Assembly: GCA_023957575.1 (NCBI GenBank)
Contig: JAMLGU010000009.1
Coordinates: forward strand, 60,943-124,942
Source of the DNA: Chitinophagaceae bacterium
GTDB taxonomy: Bacteria; Bacteroidota; Bacteroidia; Chitinophagales; Chitinophagaceae
Length of the DNA stretch: 64,000 bases
Reading direction: 5' to 3'
Shown here: piece after piece, positions 20,242 through 28,044 of the stretch
Layout: every line of letters begins with the position of its first letter
Numbering within the stretch: the first letter of the stretch is position 1
Notes under the pieces: generated by a model
What the model saw: only the letters and a program-made list of their open reading frames with translations
Database searches by the model: none
What the model was told of the DNA's origin: nothing
Made by a program: the position numbers and the translations under genes

Positions 20242-20733
20242 TTACTGTTTTATAATTAATTCTGATTTATTAAATATTGCAACTAATAAATATCCTAAGC
20301 TATCAATCGCCACCTTTACCTTTCCGTTTTTAAAGTCGATAATTTTGCCTTCTTCTTCAACAAAAAGACCTCTGTTGATAACTACCCGTTGGTTTTTTTC
20401 AAATGTCAAAGGTTCCAGCTCTACATTTTCAAACTCACTTAGAAATTTTTTTATCCGGTCAATATCACTCTCTTTAACAACAGCGGGTTTTCCTTCCTGA
20501 TAAATAAAATTGATAACTCCCGGGGTTTCCCTCACCGGTAATTTTTGCTTTTCTTCAATATGCACAAATACATAAGAACTGAACAAAGGTACTTCTACCC
20601 TCTTCATCCGGTCGCTCCACCTACGGTGAACTTTATTGAGCGGACAGTAGGAAGTGATACCCTGCTCCTCAAAAAGCCGGTGCACTTTTTTTTCCCAGCG
20701 GGGTTTGCTATACACTACGTACCAGTTTTTCAT
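20242..20733 (-). CDS. UpxY-like NusG-family transcription antiterminator
   Basis: The 163-residue protein has an NGN domain (residues 1-105: WYVVYSKPRWEKKVHRLFEE, then CPLNKVHRRWSDR and PLFSSYVFVHI) and a KOW domain (about 108-160: NQRVVINRGLFVEEEGKIID). This is the specialised NusG paralogue family of Bacteroidota capsule and exopolysaccharide loci. UpxY proteins in Bacteroides act in cis on their own long operons to prevent early termination. It is the first gene of the minus-strand polysaccharide operon, which also contains a candidate intrinsic terminator at 16,973-16,994. The start ATG at 20,733 is followed by the conserved WYVVY. Confidence 0.93.
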   Translation of the reverse strand: MKNWYVVYSKPRWEKKVHRLFEEQGITSYCPLNKVHRRWSDRMKRVEVPLFSSYVFVHIEEKQKLPVRETPGVINFIYQEGKPAVVKESDIDRIKKFLSEFENVELEPLTFEKNQRVVINRGLFVEEEGKIIDFKNGKVKVAIDSLGYLLVAIFNKSELIIKQ

Positions 20734-20848
20734 TGTTCAGGTTTTTCCAATGCTTCGCCACCTCAGCCACATGCGTTTTGAAAAAAATACGAGCGGACTA
20801 AGTGCAAATCGCCCATCTGACAGCAATGCCAACAGATGAAATTATCTG

Positions 20849-20875
20849 CAAATATAAATGTAAGTAACGGTTCAA
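20849..20875 (-). promoter_or_regulatory. Predicted Bacteroidota promoter of the polysaccharide operon
   Basis: On the minus strand TATATTTG (20,856-20,849) matches the Bacteroidota -7 consensus TAnnTTTG, with TTG of the -33 element at 20,875-20,873, 16 bases away. Transcription would begin near 20,843, giving a leader of about 110 bases before the UpxY-like gene. Confidence 0.6.
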
Positions 20876-20881
20876 TAAAAC

Positions 20882-20916
20882 CCGATAAAAAAAAGGCCGA
20901 CTGTCTTCATCGGCTT
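20882..20916 (-). terminator. Intrinsic terminator upstream of polysaccharide promoter
   Basis: On the minus strand a 7-bp stem (AAGCCGA pairing with TCGGCCT, one G-U pair) encloses a 9-base loop and is followed by nine T. It lies upstream of the predicted operon promoter, between two divergent genes, so it may stop antisense transcripts coming from the acyltransferase side. The rest of this 374-base divergent gap (20,734-21,107) holds only the two promoters. Confidence 0.6.
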
Positions 20917-21064
20917 ATGTTCAATTATTGGGATCAAATGATTGAATTGTTAATTTTCTGCTTACCTTTTTAACATATCAGTTGTCTGATATATTTATAA
21001 ATATTGGAAAAAAACAAGGACTTTTAACAATAAACGTTTTTCCGGAGCAAACCAGCTATATATT

Positions 21065-21072
21065 TATCTTTG
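21065..21072 (+). promoter_or_regulatory. Predicted -7 element for acyltransferase gene
   Basis: TATCTTTG matches TAnnTTTG. A start of transcription near 21,078 would leave a 30-base leader before the ATG at 21,108. It rules out the longer open frame that begins at 20,982. No clear -33 box was seen. Confidence 0.5.
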
Positions 21073-21107
21073 TGCTTATATTAAATAGTATAAAAGAAGC
21101 GGAGATA

Positions 21108-21992
21108 ATGGCAAATTGGGATGGAAAATCGAAGGGAAACAAGCTGGGTTATGGCATTTTCATTAAGATTTTGCAGCTTTTCGGGGTGATGCCGGCCTAT
21201 TTTTTGTTAATTTTTGTGGCAGGTTACTACTTTTTGTTCAGTTGGAAGTCATCAGGCAGTATGTTGAGCTTGTTCCGACAAAGGTTAGGATTTTCTGTTT
21301 TTACTTCTTTTAGAAAGCTTTACAGTAATTATTATTGGTTTGGCCAGGCAATCATTGATCGGATTGTACTCATGAGCAGTATTAAAAACCGTTTTACCTT
21401 CAATTTTGACGGCGAAGAACACCTTCATCAAATGGTAGCAGAAGGTAAAGGCGGATTGCTGTTGAGCGCCCACATTGGTAACTGGGAAATTGCAGGTCAC
21501 CTGCTCAAAAGGCTCAACACCCGAATAAATATTGTGATGTATGACGGCGAGCAGCAACAACTGAAGCAATATCTGGAGGGTGTTACCGGCGAGCGAAATG
21601 CACATATTATTATTATCAAAAAAGACCTTTCGCATATTTATGAAATTATGGAAGCGCTTGATAATAATGAATTTGTGTGTATGCATGCCGATAGATTTCT
21701 GCCGGGAAATAAAACATTGGAAACTAAGTTTTTGGGAGAAAAAGCGCTTTTCCCTGCGGGGCCGTTTGTTTTGGCTTCTAAGCTAAATGTTCCTACTTCC
21801 TTTGTTTTTGCAGTAAAAGAAACCTTCAACCACTATCATTTTTTTGCTACTGAAGGCAAAATCTATCGAAATGAACCTCAAAAAAGTAAAACTGATGACA
21901 TTTTGATTGATTTCGCCCAGGAAATGACCAAAATACTGAAACGATATCCTGCTCAGTGGTATAATTATTATAATTTTTGGGCAAAAGGCTAA
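21108..21992 (+). CDS. LpxL/HtrB-like lipid acyltransferase (flexirubin/aryl-polyene cluster)
   Basis: The 294-residue LABLAT-family acyltransferase has an N-terminal membrane anchor (residues 21-45) and the catalytic HX4E motif in SAHIGNWEIAG (H122, E127), followed by HADRFLPGNKT and KFLGEKALFPAGP, which match the family. Relatives acylate lipid A. Versions in aryl-polyene and flexirubin clusters are thought to attach the finished acyl chain to a lipid or resorcinol partner. The frame is open from 20,982, but I chose the ATG at 21,108 because a TAnnTTTG promoter lies at 21,065 and the family homology begins with the hydrophilic head MANWDGK. It is the first gene of the cluster, 64 bases before the dehydratase. 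Confidence 0.88.
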   Translation: MANWDGKSKGNKLGYGIFIKILQLFGVMPAYFLLIFVAGYYFLFSWKSSGSMLSLFRQRLGFSVFTSFRKLYSNYYWFGQAIIDRIVLMSSIKNRFTFNFDGEEHLHQMVAEGKGGLLLSAHIGNWEIAGHLLKRLNTRINIVMYDGEQQQLKQYLEGVTGERNAHIIIIKKDLSHIYEIMEALDNNEFVCMHADRFLPGNKTLETKFLGEKALFPAGPFVLASKLNVPTSFVFAVKETFNHYHFFATEGKIYRNEPQKSKTDDILIDFAQEMTKILKRYPAQWYNYYNFWAKG

Positions 21993-22056
21993 ACAATTAC
22001 AGTTTAATGATTTTTTAAATACAAAACTTCACAGTTCTTTTGTACTTTAGCACGCA

Positions 22057-22476
22057 ATGAGTATAGCTACAGATATTTTGTCTTTTATTCCCCAGCGGCC
22101 GCCATTTGTGATGGTGGATACGATTGAAGCGTGCGATGAAGCAGGCGCTACTACTACATTTACGGTACGCGAAGACAATATTTTTGTAGAAAACGACCTG
22201 CTTCAGGAACCGGCTCTTATCGAAAATATTGCTCAAACGGCTGCCGCACACAACGGATTTATGTGTCTGAAAGATAATAAACCGGTTCCCGTCGGATTTA
22301 TTGGAGCAGTGCAAAGCCTGAAAATTGAAAAACTACCTAAAATTAGCGATGTGCTTTCTACCAGCATTACCATAAAAAATCAGATATTTAACGCCACAAT
22401 CATACAGGGTCAAATAACTTGTAACGGTGAAGAAATTGCCGGTTGTGAAATGAAAATCTTTATTTCTGAACAATAA
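22057..22476 (+). CDS. FabZ/ApeP-like hotdog 3-hydroxyacyl-ACP dehydratase subunit
   Basis: The 139-residue hotdog-fold protein starts with SFIPQRPPFVMVD, matching the LPHRYPFLLVD opening of FabZ. It has EPALIENIAQTAAAHNG on the central helix, with E56 aligned to the catalytic glutamate of FabZ. The GHFPxxPxxPG loop carrying the catalytic histidine is absent: the segment is short and reads VENDLLQE. Aryl-polyene clusters usually code for two such dehydratases. The other in this cluster (33,330) has the histidine but not the glutamate. Expected role: water loss during polyene chain extension on ACP. The gene is in line with the acyltransferase and the secreted protein that follows. Confidence 0.85.
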   Translation: MSIATDILSFIPQRPPFVMVDTIEACDEAGATTTFTVREDNIFVENDLLQEPALIENIAQTAAAHNGFMCLKDNKPVPVGFIGAVQSLKIEKLPKISDVLSTSITIKNQIFNATIIQGQITCNGEEIAGCEMKIFISEQ

Positions 22477-22488
22477 AAAATGTATGGT

Positions 22489-23130
22489 ATGAAAAAAAAC
22501 ATGTTGCTAAAAGGGCTGCTTATTGTAAGTATCAGTTTGTTTTCGATAGCTGTAAGCGCTCAGTCGTTGAGTGATGTGCTGAACAATAAGGAAACCCCCA
22601 TCTATTATTTTGGCATTGATTTTACAAAAGCAGTATTAATTGGCGATGATAAAGCCAATGGAAAGGATATCATTGAAAGACAACTTGCAGGAATAAATGA
22701 GTTAATGGTCAACGAACCCAAAAAATATGACATTGCGGGCGCTTTCAGGAAAAGCGAAATAAATAGCGACCTGAGTTTTGTGGCAAAAAGAAATGAAAAG
22801 ATAAATGAAAGCAAATTTATTTCTTCCAGCTCAGAAGATTATAACCACCTTACCGAAGCCGACATTACCCCACTTATAAAAGGTTTTAATGTTGGAAATA
22901 AAACGGGTACAGGGTTGCTTTTTGTGGTGGACGCTATGAGCAAACCCAAAAAAGCAGTATCTGTTTGGGTAACTTTGTTTGACACAAAATCTAAAAAAAT
23001 ATTATTAACCGAACGTGTGGAAGGAGCTGTGGGCATGGGATTCAGTTTCAGAAACTACTGGGCTACAGGTTTTAAAAAGGTAATTGACCAGATAGCCTCA
23101 AAAAAATATAAAGAGTGGAGCACGAAATAA
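22489..23130 (+). CDS. Secreted or periplasmic protein of flexirubin-type cluster, unknown function
   Basis: About 213 residues with an N-terminal signal peptide (MKKNMLLKGLL, hydrophobic core, cleavage near AVSAQ). The mature part is mixed alpha/beta with no domain I recognise: it has YYFGIDFTKAVLIGDD early, LIKGFNVGNKTGTGLLFVVD in the middle and GMGFSFRNYWATGFKKVI near the end. I chose the ATG at 22,489 over the one nine bases upstream because it begins a typical signal peptide. The thioesterase gene overlaps its 3' end by 16 bases, so the two are translated together. Similar proteins are, to my knowledge, common in Bacteroidota flexirubin clusters, but no role is known. Confidence 0.75.
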   Translation: MKKNMLLKGLLIVSISLFSIAVSAQSLSDVLNNKETPIYYFGIDFTKAVLIGDDKANGKDIIERQLAGINELMVNEPKKYDIAGAFRKSEINSDLSFVAKRNEKINESKFISSSSEDYNHLTEADITPLIKGFNVGNKTGTGLLFVVDAMSKPKKAVSVWVTLFDTKSKKILLTERVEGAVGMGFSFRNYWATGFKKVIDQIASKKYKEWSTK

Positions 23131-23549
23131 GTAAAGAACTAAAGCACGAAATAGAAATATTAATACGTTTTAATGAAGCTGACCCGTTAGGAATTGTTTG
23201 GCACGGCCATTACATCCGCTATTTTGAAGATGCCCGCGAGGCTTTTGGAAAAATTCATGGATTGGGCTATCTGGATTTTTTCAAGCAGAATATTGTTGTT
23301 CCTATTGTTCATGCTGAATGTAACTATAAAAAATCACTGCGATTTGGAGATACCGTAAGGGTAGAAGCCACTTACACCCCCTGCGAGGCAGCCAAAATGG
23401 TATTTAACTATAAATTATATAATGCAAAAGACGGTTCGATAGTGGCTACAGGGAGTACCACACAGGTTTTTTTGGAAAGAGAACAGCAGACATTAATTCT
23501 AAATAACCCTCCCTTTTTTCAGGAGTGGAAACAAAAAATGGGGGTTTAG
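23115..23549 (+). CDS. 4HBT/YbgC-like acyl thioesterase
   Basis: The 144-residue hotdog thioesterase carries FNEADPLGIVWHGHYIRYFE, with the catalytic aspartate and downstream H-x3-Y of the 4-hydroxybenzoyl-CoA thioesterase/YbgC group, and PIVHAECNYKKSLRFGDTV in the second half. It should hydrolyse an acyl thioester, either releasing the aryl-polyenoic acid or editing ACP-bound by-products. The likely start is GTG at 23,115, inside the 3' end of the preceding gene. The ketosynthase gene follows after six bases. Confidence 0.88.
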   Translation: MEHEISKELKHEIEILIRFNEADPLGIVWHGHYIRYFEDAREAFGKIHGLGYLDFFKQNIVVPIVHAECNYKKSLRFGDTVRVEATYTPCEAAKMVFNYKLYNAKDGSIVATGSTTQVFLEREQQTLILNNPPFFQEWKQKMGV

Positions 23550-23555
23550 GCAGTA

Positions 23556-24680
23556 ATGAGGCGGGTTTTTGTTATAGCGCATAATATCATTTCCCCTTTG
23601 GGTTATACCACCAAAGAAAATTTTTTGCAGTTGGTTAAAGGTCAGACCGGAGTAAAAATGCACCACGACAGCGTCAAAAGCGATATGCCCTTTTATGCTT
23701 CATTGTTTCCAAACGATGAAATGGCTGATAATGAGCATTTTACAAAATTTGAACAACTTATTACCAAATCCATTGGCGAAGCGCTTTCTCAAATTCAAAC
23801 AGATTTTAGGTCCGAAAAAACAGGTCTGATTATTTCTTCAACCAAAGGCAATATCAGTTTGATGGAATCCAACAGGCTAACGCCCGAACTGGTTAAACGC
23901 ATCAGTCTTCATTCATCTGCGAAAAAGATTTCTGATCATTTTGGGTTTTCTTCCAAACCAATTATAGTTTCAAATGCGTGCATTTCGGGTCTGGTGGCTT
24001 TGATTACCGCCGGGCGGCTGATAGCATCAGGTAAAATGGATACGATCATTGTTTCGGGGGCAGATGTGATTACAAAATTTATTTTATCGGGCTTTCAGGC
24101 TTTTCAGGCAGTGAGTGATGAACCGTGTAAACCTTTTGATGCCAACAGAAAAGGAATCAATTTGGGCGAAGCCGCAGCTACCGTAGTACTATCTGCACAT
24201 AAGCCTGATAATGAGGCAATTATACTTTCAGGAGGATCAGTAAGCAATGATGCAAATCATATTTCGGGACCATCCAGAACCGGCGAGGAACTGTTTCAGG
24301 CAATTGATGCCGCTATCAAAGAGGCACAAATTGACAAAGGAAAAATAGATTTTATATCGGCCCATGGCACTGCCACCATGTATAATGATGATATGGAAAG
24401 CAAAGCTATTACACTGGCCGGTTTGGAGCAAACTCCATTGAACAGCCTGAAAGGTTATTACGGTCACACCCTGGGCGCTGCGGGGCTTTTGGAAACCGTA
24501 ATCAGTATTGAGTCATTGATACAGGGAAAAATAATCTCCACAATGGGTTTCGAAACTCCCGGCACTGCACAGCCTGTACATGTATGCAGCGCTGTTATTG
24601 AAAAGGAATTGAACGGGTTTTTGAAAACAGCATCGGGCTTTGGCGGGTGCAATGCTGCTATTATTGTGAAAAAGAATTAA
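23556..24680 (+). CDS. Beta-ketoacyl-ACP synthase (ApeR-like), catalytic triad present
   Basis: The 374-residue thiolase-fold ketosynthase has the complete triad: C142 in VSNACISGLVAL, H270 in ISAHGTATM and H304 in YYGHTLGAAG. It is somewhat shorter than FabF (about 410) and starts directly with MRRVFVIAHNIISPLG. In aryl-polyene systems one stand-alone ketosynthase of this kind is thought to begin or assist elongation, while a second pairs with a chain-length factor. The thioesterase lies directly upstream. The next gene, the methyltransferase, is only 86 bases away, where many flexirubin clusters would have an ammonia-lyase. Confidence 0.92.
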   Translation: MRRVFVIAHNIISPLGYTTKENFLQLVKGQTGVKMHHDSVKSDMPFYASLFPNDEMADNEHFTKFEQLITKSIGEALSQIQTDFRSEKTGLIISSTKGNISLMESNRLTPELVKRISLHSSAKKISDHFGFSSKPIIVSNACISGLVALITAGRLIASGKMDTIIVSGADVITKFILSGFQAFQAVSDEPCKPFDANRKGINLGEAAATVVLSAHKPDNEAIILSGGSVSNDANHISGPSRTGEELFQAIDAAIKEAQIDKGKIDFISAHGTATMYNDDMESKAITLAGLEQTPLNSLKGYYGHTLGAAGLLETVISIESLIQGKIISTMGFETPGTAQPVHVCSAVIEKELNGFLKTASGFGGCNAAIIVKKN

Positions 24681-24766
24681 GAACCATTAATTTTGAAGCT
24701 CAAAAAATAAACGTGATTACTTTATAAAATTTTTCATATCAACTTACAATACAATAACCAAATAAC

Positions 24767-25843
24767 ATGATAGATTTTTACAAAAAAGACCAGACATCTG
24801 CTATAGAAGCCAAACATACCGCTCAAATTATTGCCCACGGCCCCATTCTTTTTCAGGTAGCCAGAATATTGAGAGATAAAGGAATCCTGCAGGTTCTGGA
24901 AGATGCAAAATCAGAAGGGCTTGATTTAAAAGAAGTAGTAGAAAAAGTAAAATTATCAGAATATGGCGTAAGAGTGCTGTTAGAAGCAGGCTTGGGTATG
25001 CACTTAGTAAAATATACCGAAGATGAGAAATTTGCCATTACCAAAACAGGATATTTTATTTTGCACGACCCACTCACCAAAACCAACATGAACTTTGTAC
25101 ACGATATTTGCTACAAAGCCATGTTTCACTTAGAAGAAGCTATTGAAACCGGAAAGCCAGCAGGGTTGAAAGAATTAGGCAACTGGCCAACTATTTATCA
25201 TGGACTGAAAGACCTGCCGCCCCAATTGCAAAAAAGCTGGTTTGGGTACGACCACTTCTTCAGCGATATTGCATTTCCTGAGGTAATAAAACAGATTTAC
25301 AGCGAAAACATTTCCAAACTGCTTGATATTGGCGGCAATACCGGTAAATGGGCAACGGCATCGGCAACCCATGGTGAAAATATTCACGTTACCATTATGG
25401 ACCTACCCGGTCAAACCGAGATGGCAGAAAAAAGAATCAAAGAATTAGGATTGAGTGATAAAGTATCTTTTTATCCCTGCAATATTTTGGATCACAGCAC
25501 TCCCTTCCCCACCGGTTTTGATGCAATATGGATGAGCCAGTTTTTGGACTGTTTTTCAGAAGATGAAATTGTATCCATCCTCGAAAGGTGCAAACAATCC
25601 ATTGATGAGGATGGATTGGTATTGATTTTAGAAGCTTTTTGGGATACCCAGCGATTTGAAACTTCGGCTTTCTGCATCCAGCAACTTTCTTTATATTTTA
25701 CAGCAATCGCCAATGGAAACAGTCAGATGTACGACAGCAGAGTATTTAAAAAATGTATTGACAAGGCGGGATATGATATTGTGGAACAAATAGATGGTAT
25801 CGGATTGAGCCATACATTGCTGAAATGTAAAAAAAGAAAATAA
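24767..25843 (+). CDS. SAM-dependent methyltransferase (O-methyltransferase fold)
   Basis: This 358-residue class I methyltransferase has an N-terminal dimerisation and winged-helix part (to about residue 150) and a C-terminal Rossmann domain. Motif I is KLLDIGGNTGKWA, the acidic end of strand 2 is HVTIMDLPGQ, and the post-motif region is FDAIWMSQFLDCFSEDEI. The layout is that of the acetylserotonin-type O-methyltransferases (PF00891). In flexirubin producers, methyl groups are found on the aryl ring of the polyene, and a cluster methyltransferase is the usual candidate; position specificity cannot be read here. It is followed by a separate promoter for the DJ-1 gene. Confidence 0.87.
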   Translation: MIDFYKKDQTSAIEAKHTAQIIAHGPILFQVARILRDKGILQVLEDAKSEGLDLKEVVEKVKLSEYGVRVLLEAGLGMHLVKYTEDEKFAITKTGYFILHDPLTKTNMNFVHDICYKAMFHLEEAIETGKPAGLKELGNWPTIYHGLKDLPPQLQKSWFGYDHFFSDIAFPEVIKQIYSENISKLLDIGGNTGKWATASATHGENIHVTIMDLPGQTEMAEKRIKELGLSDKVSFYPCNILDHSTPFPTGFDAIWMSQFLDCFSEDEIVSILERCKQSIDEDGLVLILEAFWDTQRFETSAFCIQQLSLYFTAIANGNSQMYDSRVFKKCIDKAGYDIVEQIDGIGLSHTLLKCKKRK

Positions 25844-25848
25844 CTTTG
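25817..25848 (+). promoter_or_regulatory. Predicted promoter before DJ-1/PfpI gene
   Basis: TAACTTTG (25,841-25,848) fits TAnnTTTG, with TTG at 25,817-25,819, 21 bases upstream. It overlaps the end of the methyltransferase gene and would start a transcript about 60 bases before the DJ-1 gene, separating that gene from the first half of the cluster. Confidence 0.45.
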
Positions 25849-25912
25849 CATTTGTAACGATATAGATAGTTTCTCTCAATCCAATAATTATTAAACCATT
25901 ATCTCTAATATT

Positions 25913-26470
25913 ATGAAAATCGCATTTATTGTTTTCGATGGTATCACCTGGCTGGATATGATTGGCGTGTATGACCCCGTCACCCGCCTCAGATCATTAG
26001 GCTACCTACCCGACCTTAGCTGGGATATTTGTTCTTACAAACAGGAAGTTTCCGACAATTTTGGCCTCAAAATGTCAACCACCAGAATAAAACCCAACCT
26101 TGGCGAATATGACGCAATCATTGTTCCGGGAGGATTGGGAGCAAGAAGACTTCAGTTTGATGAGGAATTTTTAGACTGGATAAGAACCTCTCTGAAAGTT
26201 AAATATAAAGTTTCGGTTTGTTCCGGCGCTTTAATCTTTGGGGCGGCGGGTTATCTTAGAAATAAGCGGGCAACAGCTCATTTTTTAGAACTGAATGCAC
26301 TGAAACCTTATTGCAAACATGTTGTGGATGAACGAATTGTGGAAGATGGAACCGTGATTACTGCAGGCGGCGTTTCTTCCTCAATAGATTTAGGGCTATA
26401 TTTATGCGAAAAATGGGCAGGAAAGGAAGTAGCAGAGAAGATTAGAGAAAGAATTGATTATAAAAAATAA
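25913..26470 (+). CDS. DJ-1/PfpI family protein (isonitrile-hydratase-like)
   Basis: The 185-residue class I glutamine-amidotransferase-like protein carries [16 protein letters not shown], with the aspartate found in isonitrile hydratases, VPGGLGARR, and the nucleophile elbow [20 protein letters not shown] (C103), followed by the [17 protein letters not shown] end typical of the family. Members include isonitrile hydratase, proteases and regulators. With no AraC domain here, an enzyme is more likely than a regulator. It is not a usual part of aryl-polyene clusters and has its own predicted promoter, so it may be an insertion. The substrate is unknown. Confidence 0.87.
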   Translation: MKIAFIVFDGITWLDMIGVYDPVTRLRSLGYLPDLSWDICSYKQEVSDNFGLKMSTTRIKPNLGEYDAIIVPGGLGARRLQFDEEFLDWIRTSLKVKYKVSVCSGALIFGAAGYLRNKRATAHFLELNALKPYCKHVVDERIVEDGTVITAGGVSSSIDLGLYLCEKWAGKEVAEKIRERIDYKK

Positions 26471-26487
26471 TATACTATGCTGGATTT

Positions 26488-26736
26488 ATGGAAGAATTGC
26501 TTTACATACAAAACAAAATTTTTGAAATAAAAGGTCAAAGTGTAATGTTGGATTTTGACTTGGCTAATATGTATCAGGTAGAAACTAGAGCCTTAAAACA
26601 AGCCGTAAAAAGAAATATGGAGCGTTTTCCACCTGATTTTATGTTTCAGCTGACAAAAACCGAATGGCAAAAGCTTATCACAATTTGTGATAACCTTCCT
26701 GAAGGAAAGAAAGAAAACAAATTGGTTTCAAATTGA
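26488..26736 (+). CDS. ORF6N-domain protein, short (likely remnant)
   Basis: The 82-residue protein consists of one ORF6N domain: [20 protein letters not shown], then [22 protein letters not shown] text (here [19 protein letters not shown]) and [12 protein letters not shown]. Full ORF6N proteins in Bacteroidota usually continue with RYLPYAFTEQG and reach 170-290 residues. This one ends soon after the domain ([10 protein letters not shown]), so it is probably truncated. ORF6N is a phage-derived DNA-binding domain often found as single genes scattered in Bacteroidota genomes. It lies 17 bases after the DJ-1 gene and 50 bases before the halogenase. Confidence 0.85.
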   Translation: MEELLYIQNKIFEIKGQSVMLDFDLANMYQVETRALKQAVKRNMERFPPDFMFQLTKTEWQKLITICDNLPEGKKENKLVSN

Positions 26737-26786
26737 ATACACAATAATCTGTAAAAAATTATTATAAAAAACAAAAAATAACGATC

Positions 26787-28040
26787 ATGCAAACCGAACA
26801 AACAGATGTCTTAGTAATTGGAGCAGGCCCCTCCGGCACAGTAGCAGCATCCATAGTAAACAAGGCCGGCTTTAAAGTAAAAGTGGTGGAGAAAGTAGCC
26901 TTCCCGCGTTTTGTAATCGGCGAGAGTTTGTTGCCCCGTTGTATGGAATCATTAGAAGAGGCAGGTTTTCTGGATGCATTAAAAGCCAGAAACTATCAGC
27001 AGAAAAACGGCGCTAAATTTGTTCAAAACGGCAAGGTTTGTGATTATTATTTTGCCGACCAGTTCACAAAGGGTTGGGAATGGACCTGGCAGGTGCCCCG
27101 TGCCGACTTTGATAAAGTTTTGGCAGATACGCTTGAGTCGCAGGGAGTACCCATCAGCTACGAAACCGAAGTAACCGATATTAAATTTAATGAAGATGGC
27201 AGCAGCATCACTACCGTAAAAGACAAAGACGGCAATGAAAGCTATATTGAAGCAAAATTTATAATTGACGGAAGCGGCTACGGGCGGGTAATTCCGCGTT
27301 TGTTTGGCTTAGACCGACCGTCACATTTGCCTCCTCGTAAAGCTTTGTTTACCCACATCAAGGACGCGAACCGCTCGATGGATAAAGAGCCTGACAGAAT
27401 CACCATCATTGTACACGAACAACAGGTTTGGGTTTGGGTGATACCATTCTCTACCGGAGTAACCTCCCTTGGTTTTGTATCGGCACCCGAGTTTTTCGAA
27501 AAATTTCAAGGCACTCCCGAAGAGCAATTGCGTGCGGCTATTGCCACCGAACCCTGGATTGCCGAGCGAATGAAAGACATGGAATTTTTGTTTGAACCTC
27601 GTGTATTACAGTCCTGGAGTATCACTACCGAAAGGTTATACGGAAACGGCTTTGTACTTACAGGCAATGTTACCGAATTTTTAGACCCTGTTTTCTCTTC
27701 AGGTGTTACATTGGCTGTTGTAAGCAGCCAGTTAGCCGCCCATCTCACCATCAGGCAACTGAAAGGCGAAACGGTAGATTGGGAAAAAGAATATACCGAA
27801 ACCATGATGCAGGGTGTAAACACATTCCGCAGCTATGTTATGGGCTGGTATGATGGCACATTGCATACCATTTTCTTTGCCGACAACCAGGACCCCGAAG
27901 TGAAAAGAATGATTTGCTCAGTTTTGGCCGGATATGTTTGGGACACCAACAATCCTTATGTTAAAGGCCACGAAACCGAACTGAAAAAATTAGCCAGAAC
28001 CATCAGCCTTAGAGACAGTATTGAATATAATGAAGGGTAA
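26787..28040 (+). CDS. Flavin-dependent halogenase-like oxidoreductase
   Basis: The 417-residue FAD enzyme begins with a Rossmann fingerprint VIGAGPSGTVAASI (residues 10-23) and has FPRFVIGESLLP, QKNGAKF (candidate catalytic lysine K73) and the halogenase signature W-V-W-V-I-P at residues 215-220 that separates halogenases from monooxygenases. The second FAD motif reads LTGNVTEFLDPVFSSG, where the usual GDA is GNV. Flexirubins can carry chlorine on the aryl ring, and halogenase-like genes are common in their clusters, so ring chlorination is a reasonable role; a non-halogenating oxidation cannot be excluded. It overlaps or abuts the following ketosynthase-like gene. Confidence 0.88.
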   Translation: MQTEQTDVLVIGAGPSGTVAASIVNKAGFKVKVVEKVAFPRFVIGESLLPRCMESLEEAGFLDALKARNYQQKNGAKFVQNGKVCDYYFADQFTKGWEWTWQVPRADFDKVLADTLESQGVPISYETEVTDIKFNEDGSSITTVKDKDGNESYIEAKFIIDGSGYGRVIPRLFGLDRPSHLPPRKALFTHIKDANRSMDKEPDRITIIVHEQQVWVWVIPFSTGVTSLGFVSAPEFFEKFQGTPEEQLRAAIATEPWIAERMKDMEFLFEPRVLQSWSITTERLYGNGFVLTGNVTEFLDPVFSSGVTLAVVSSQLAAHLTIRQLKGETVDWEKEYTETMMQGVNTFRSYVMGWYDGTLHTIFFADNQDPEVKRMICSVLAGYVWDTNNPYVKGHETELKKLARTISLRDSIEYNEG

Positions 28041-28044
28041 AACG

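Noticed and set aside
20982..21107. 42-residue N-terminal extension of the acyltransferase
   Set aside because: It would span the predicted promoter at 21,065 and lies outside the homologous part; ATG 21,108 is preferred.
24681..24766. Remnant of an aromatic ammonia-lyase gene between the ketosynthase and the methyltransferase
   Set aside because: The gap is only 86 bases and contains no coding trace in any frame.
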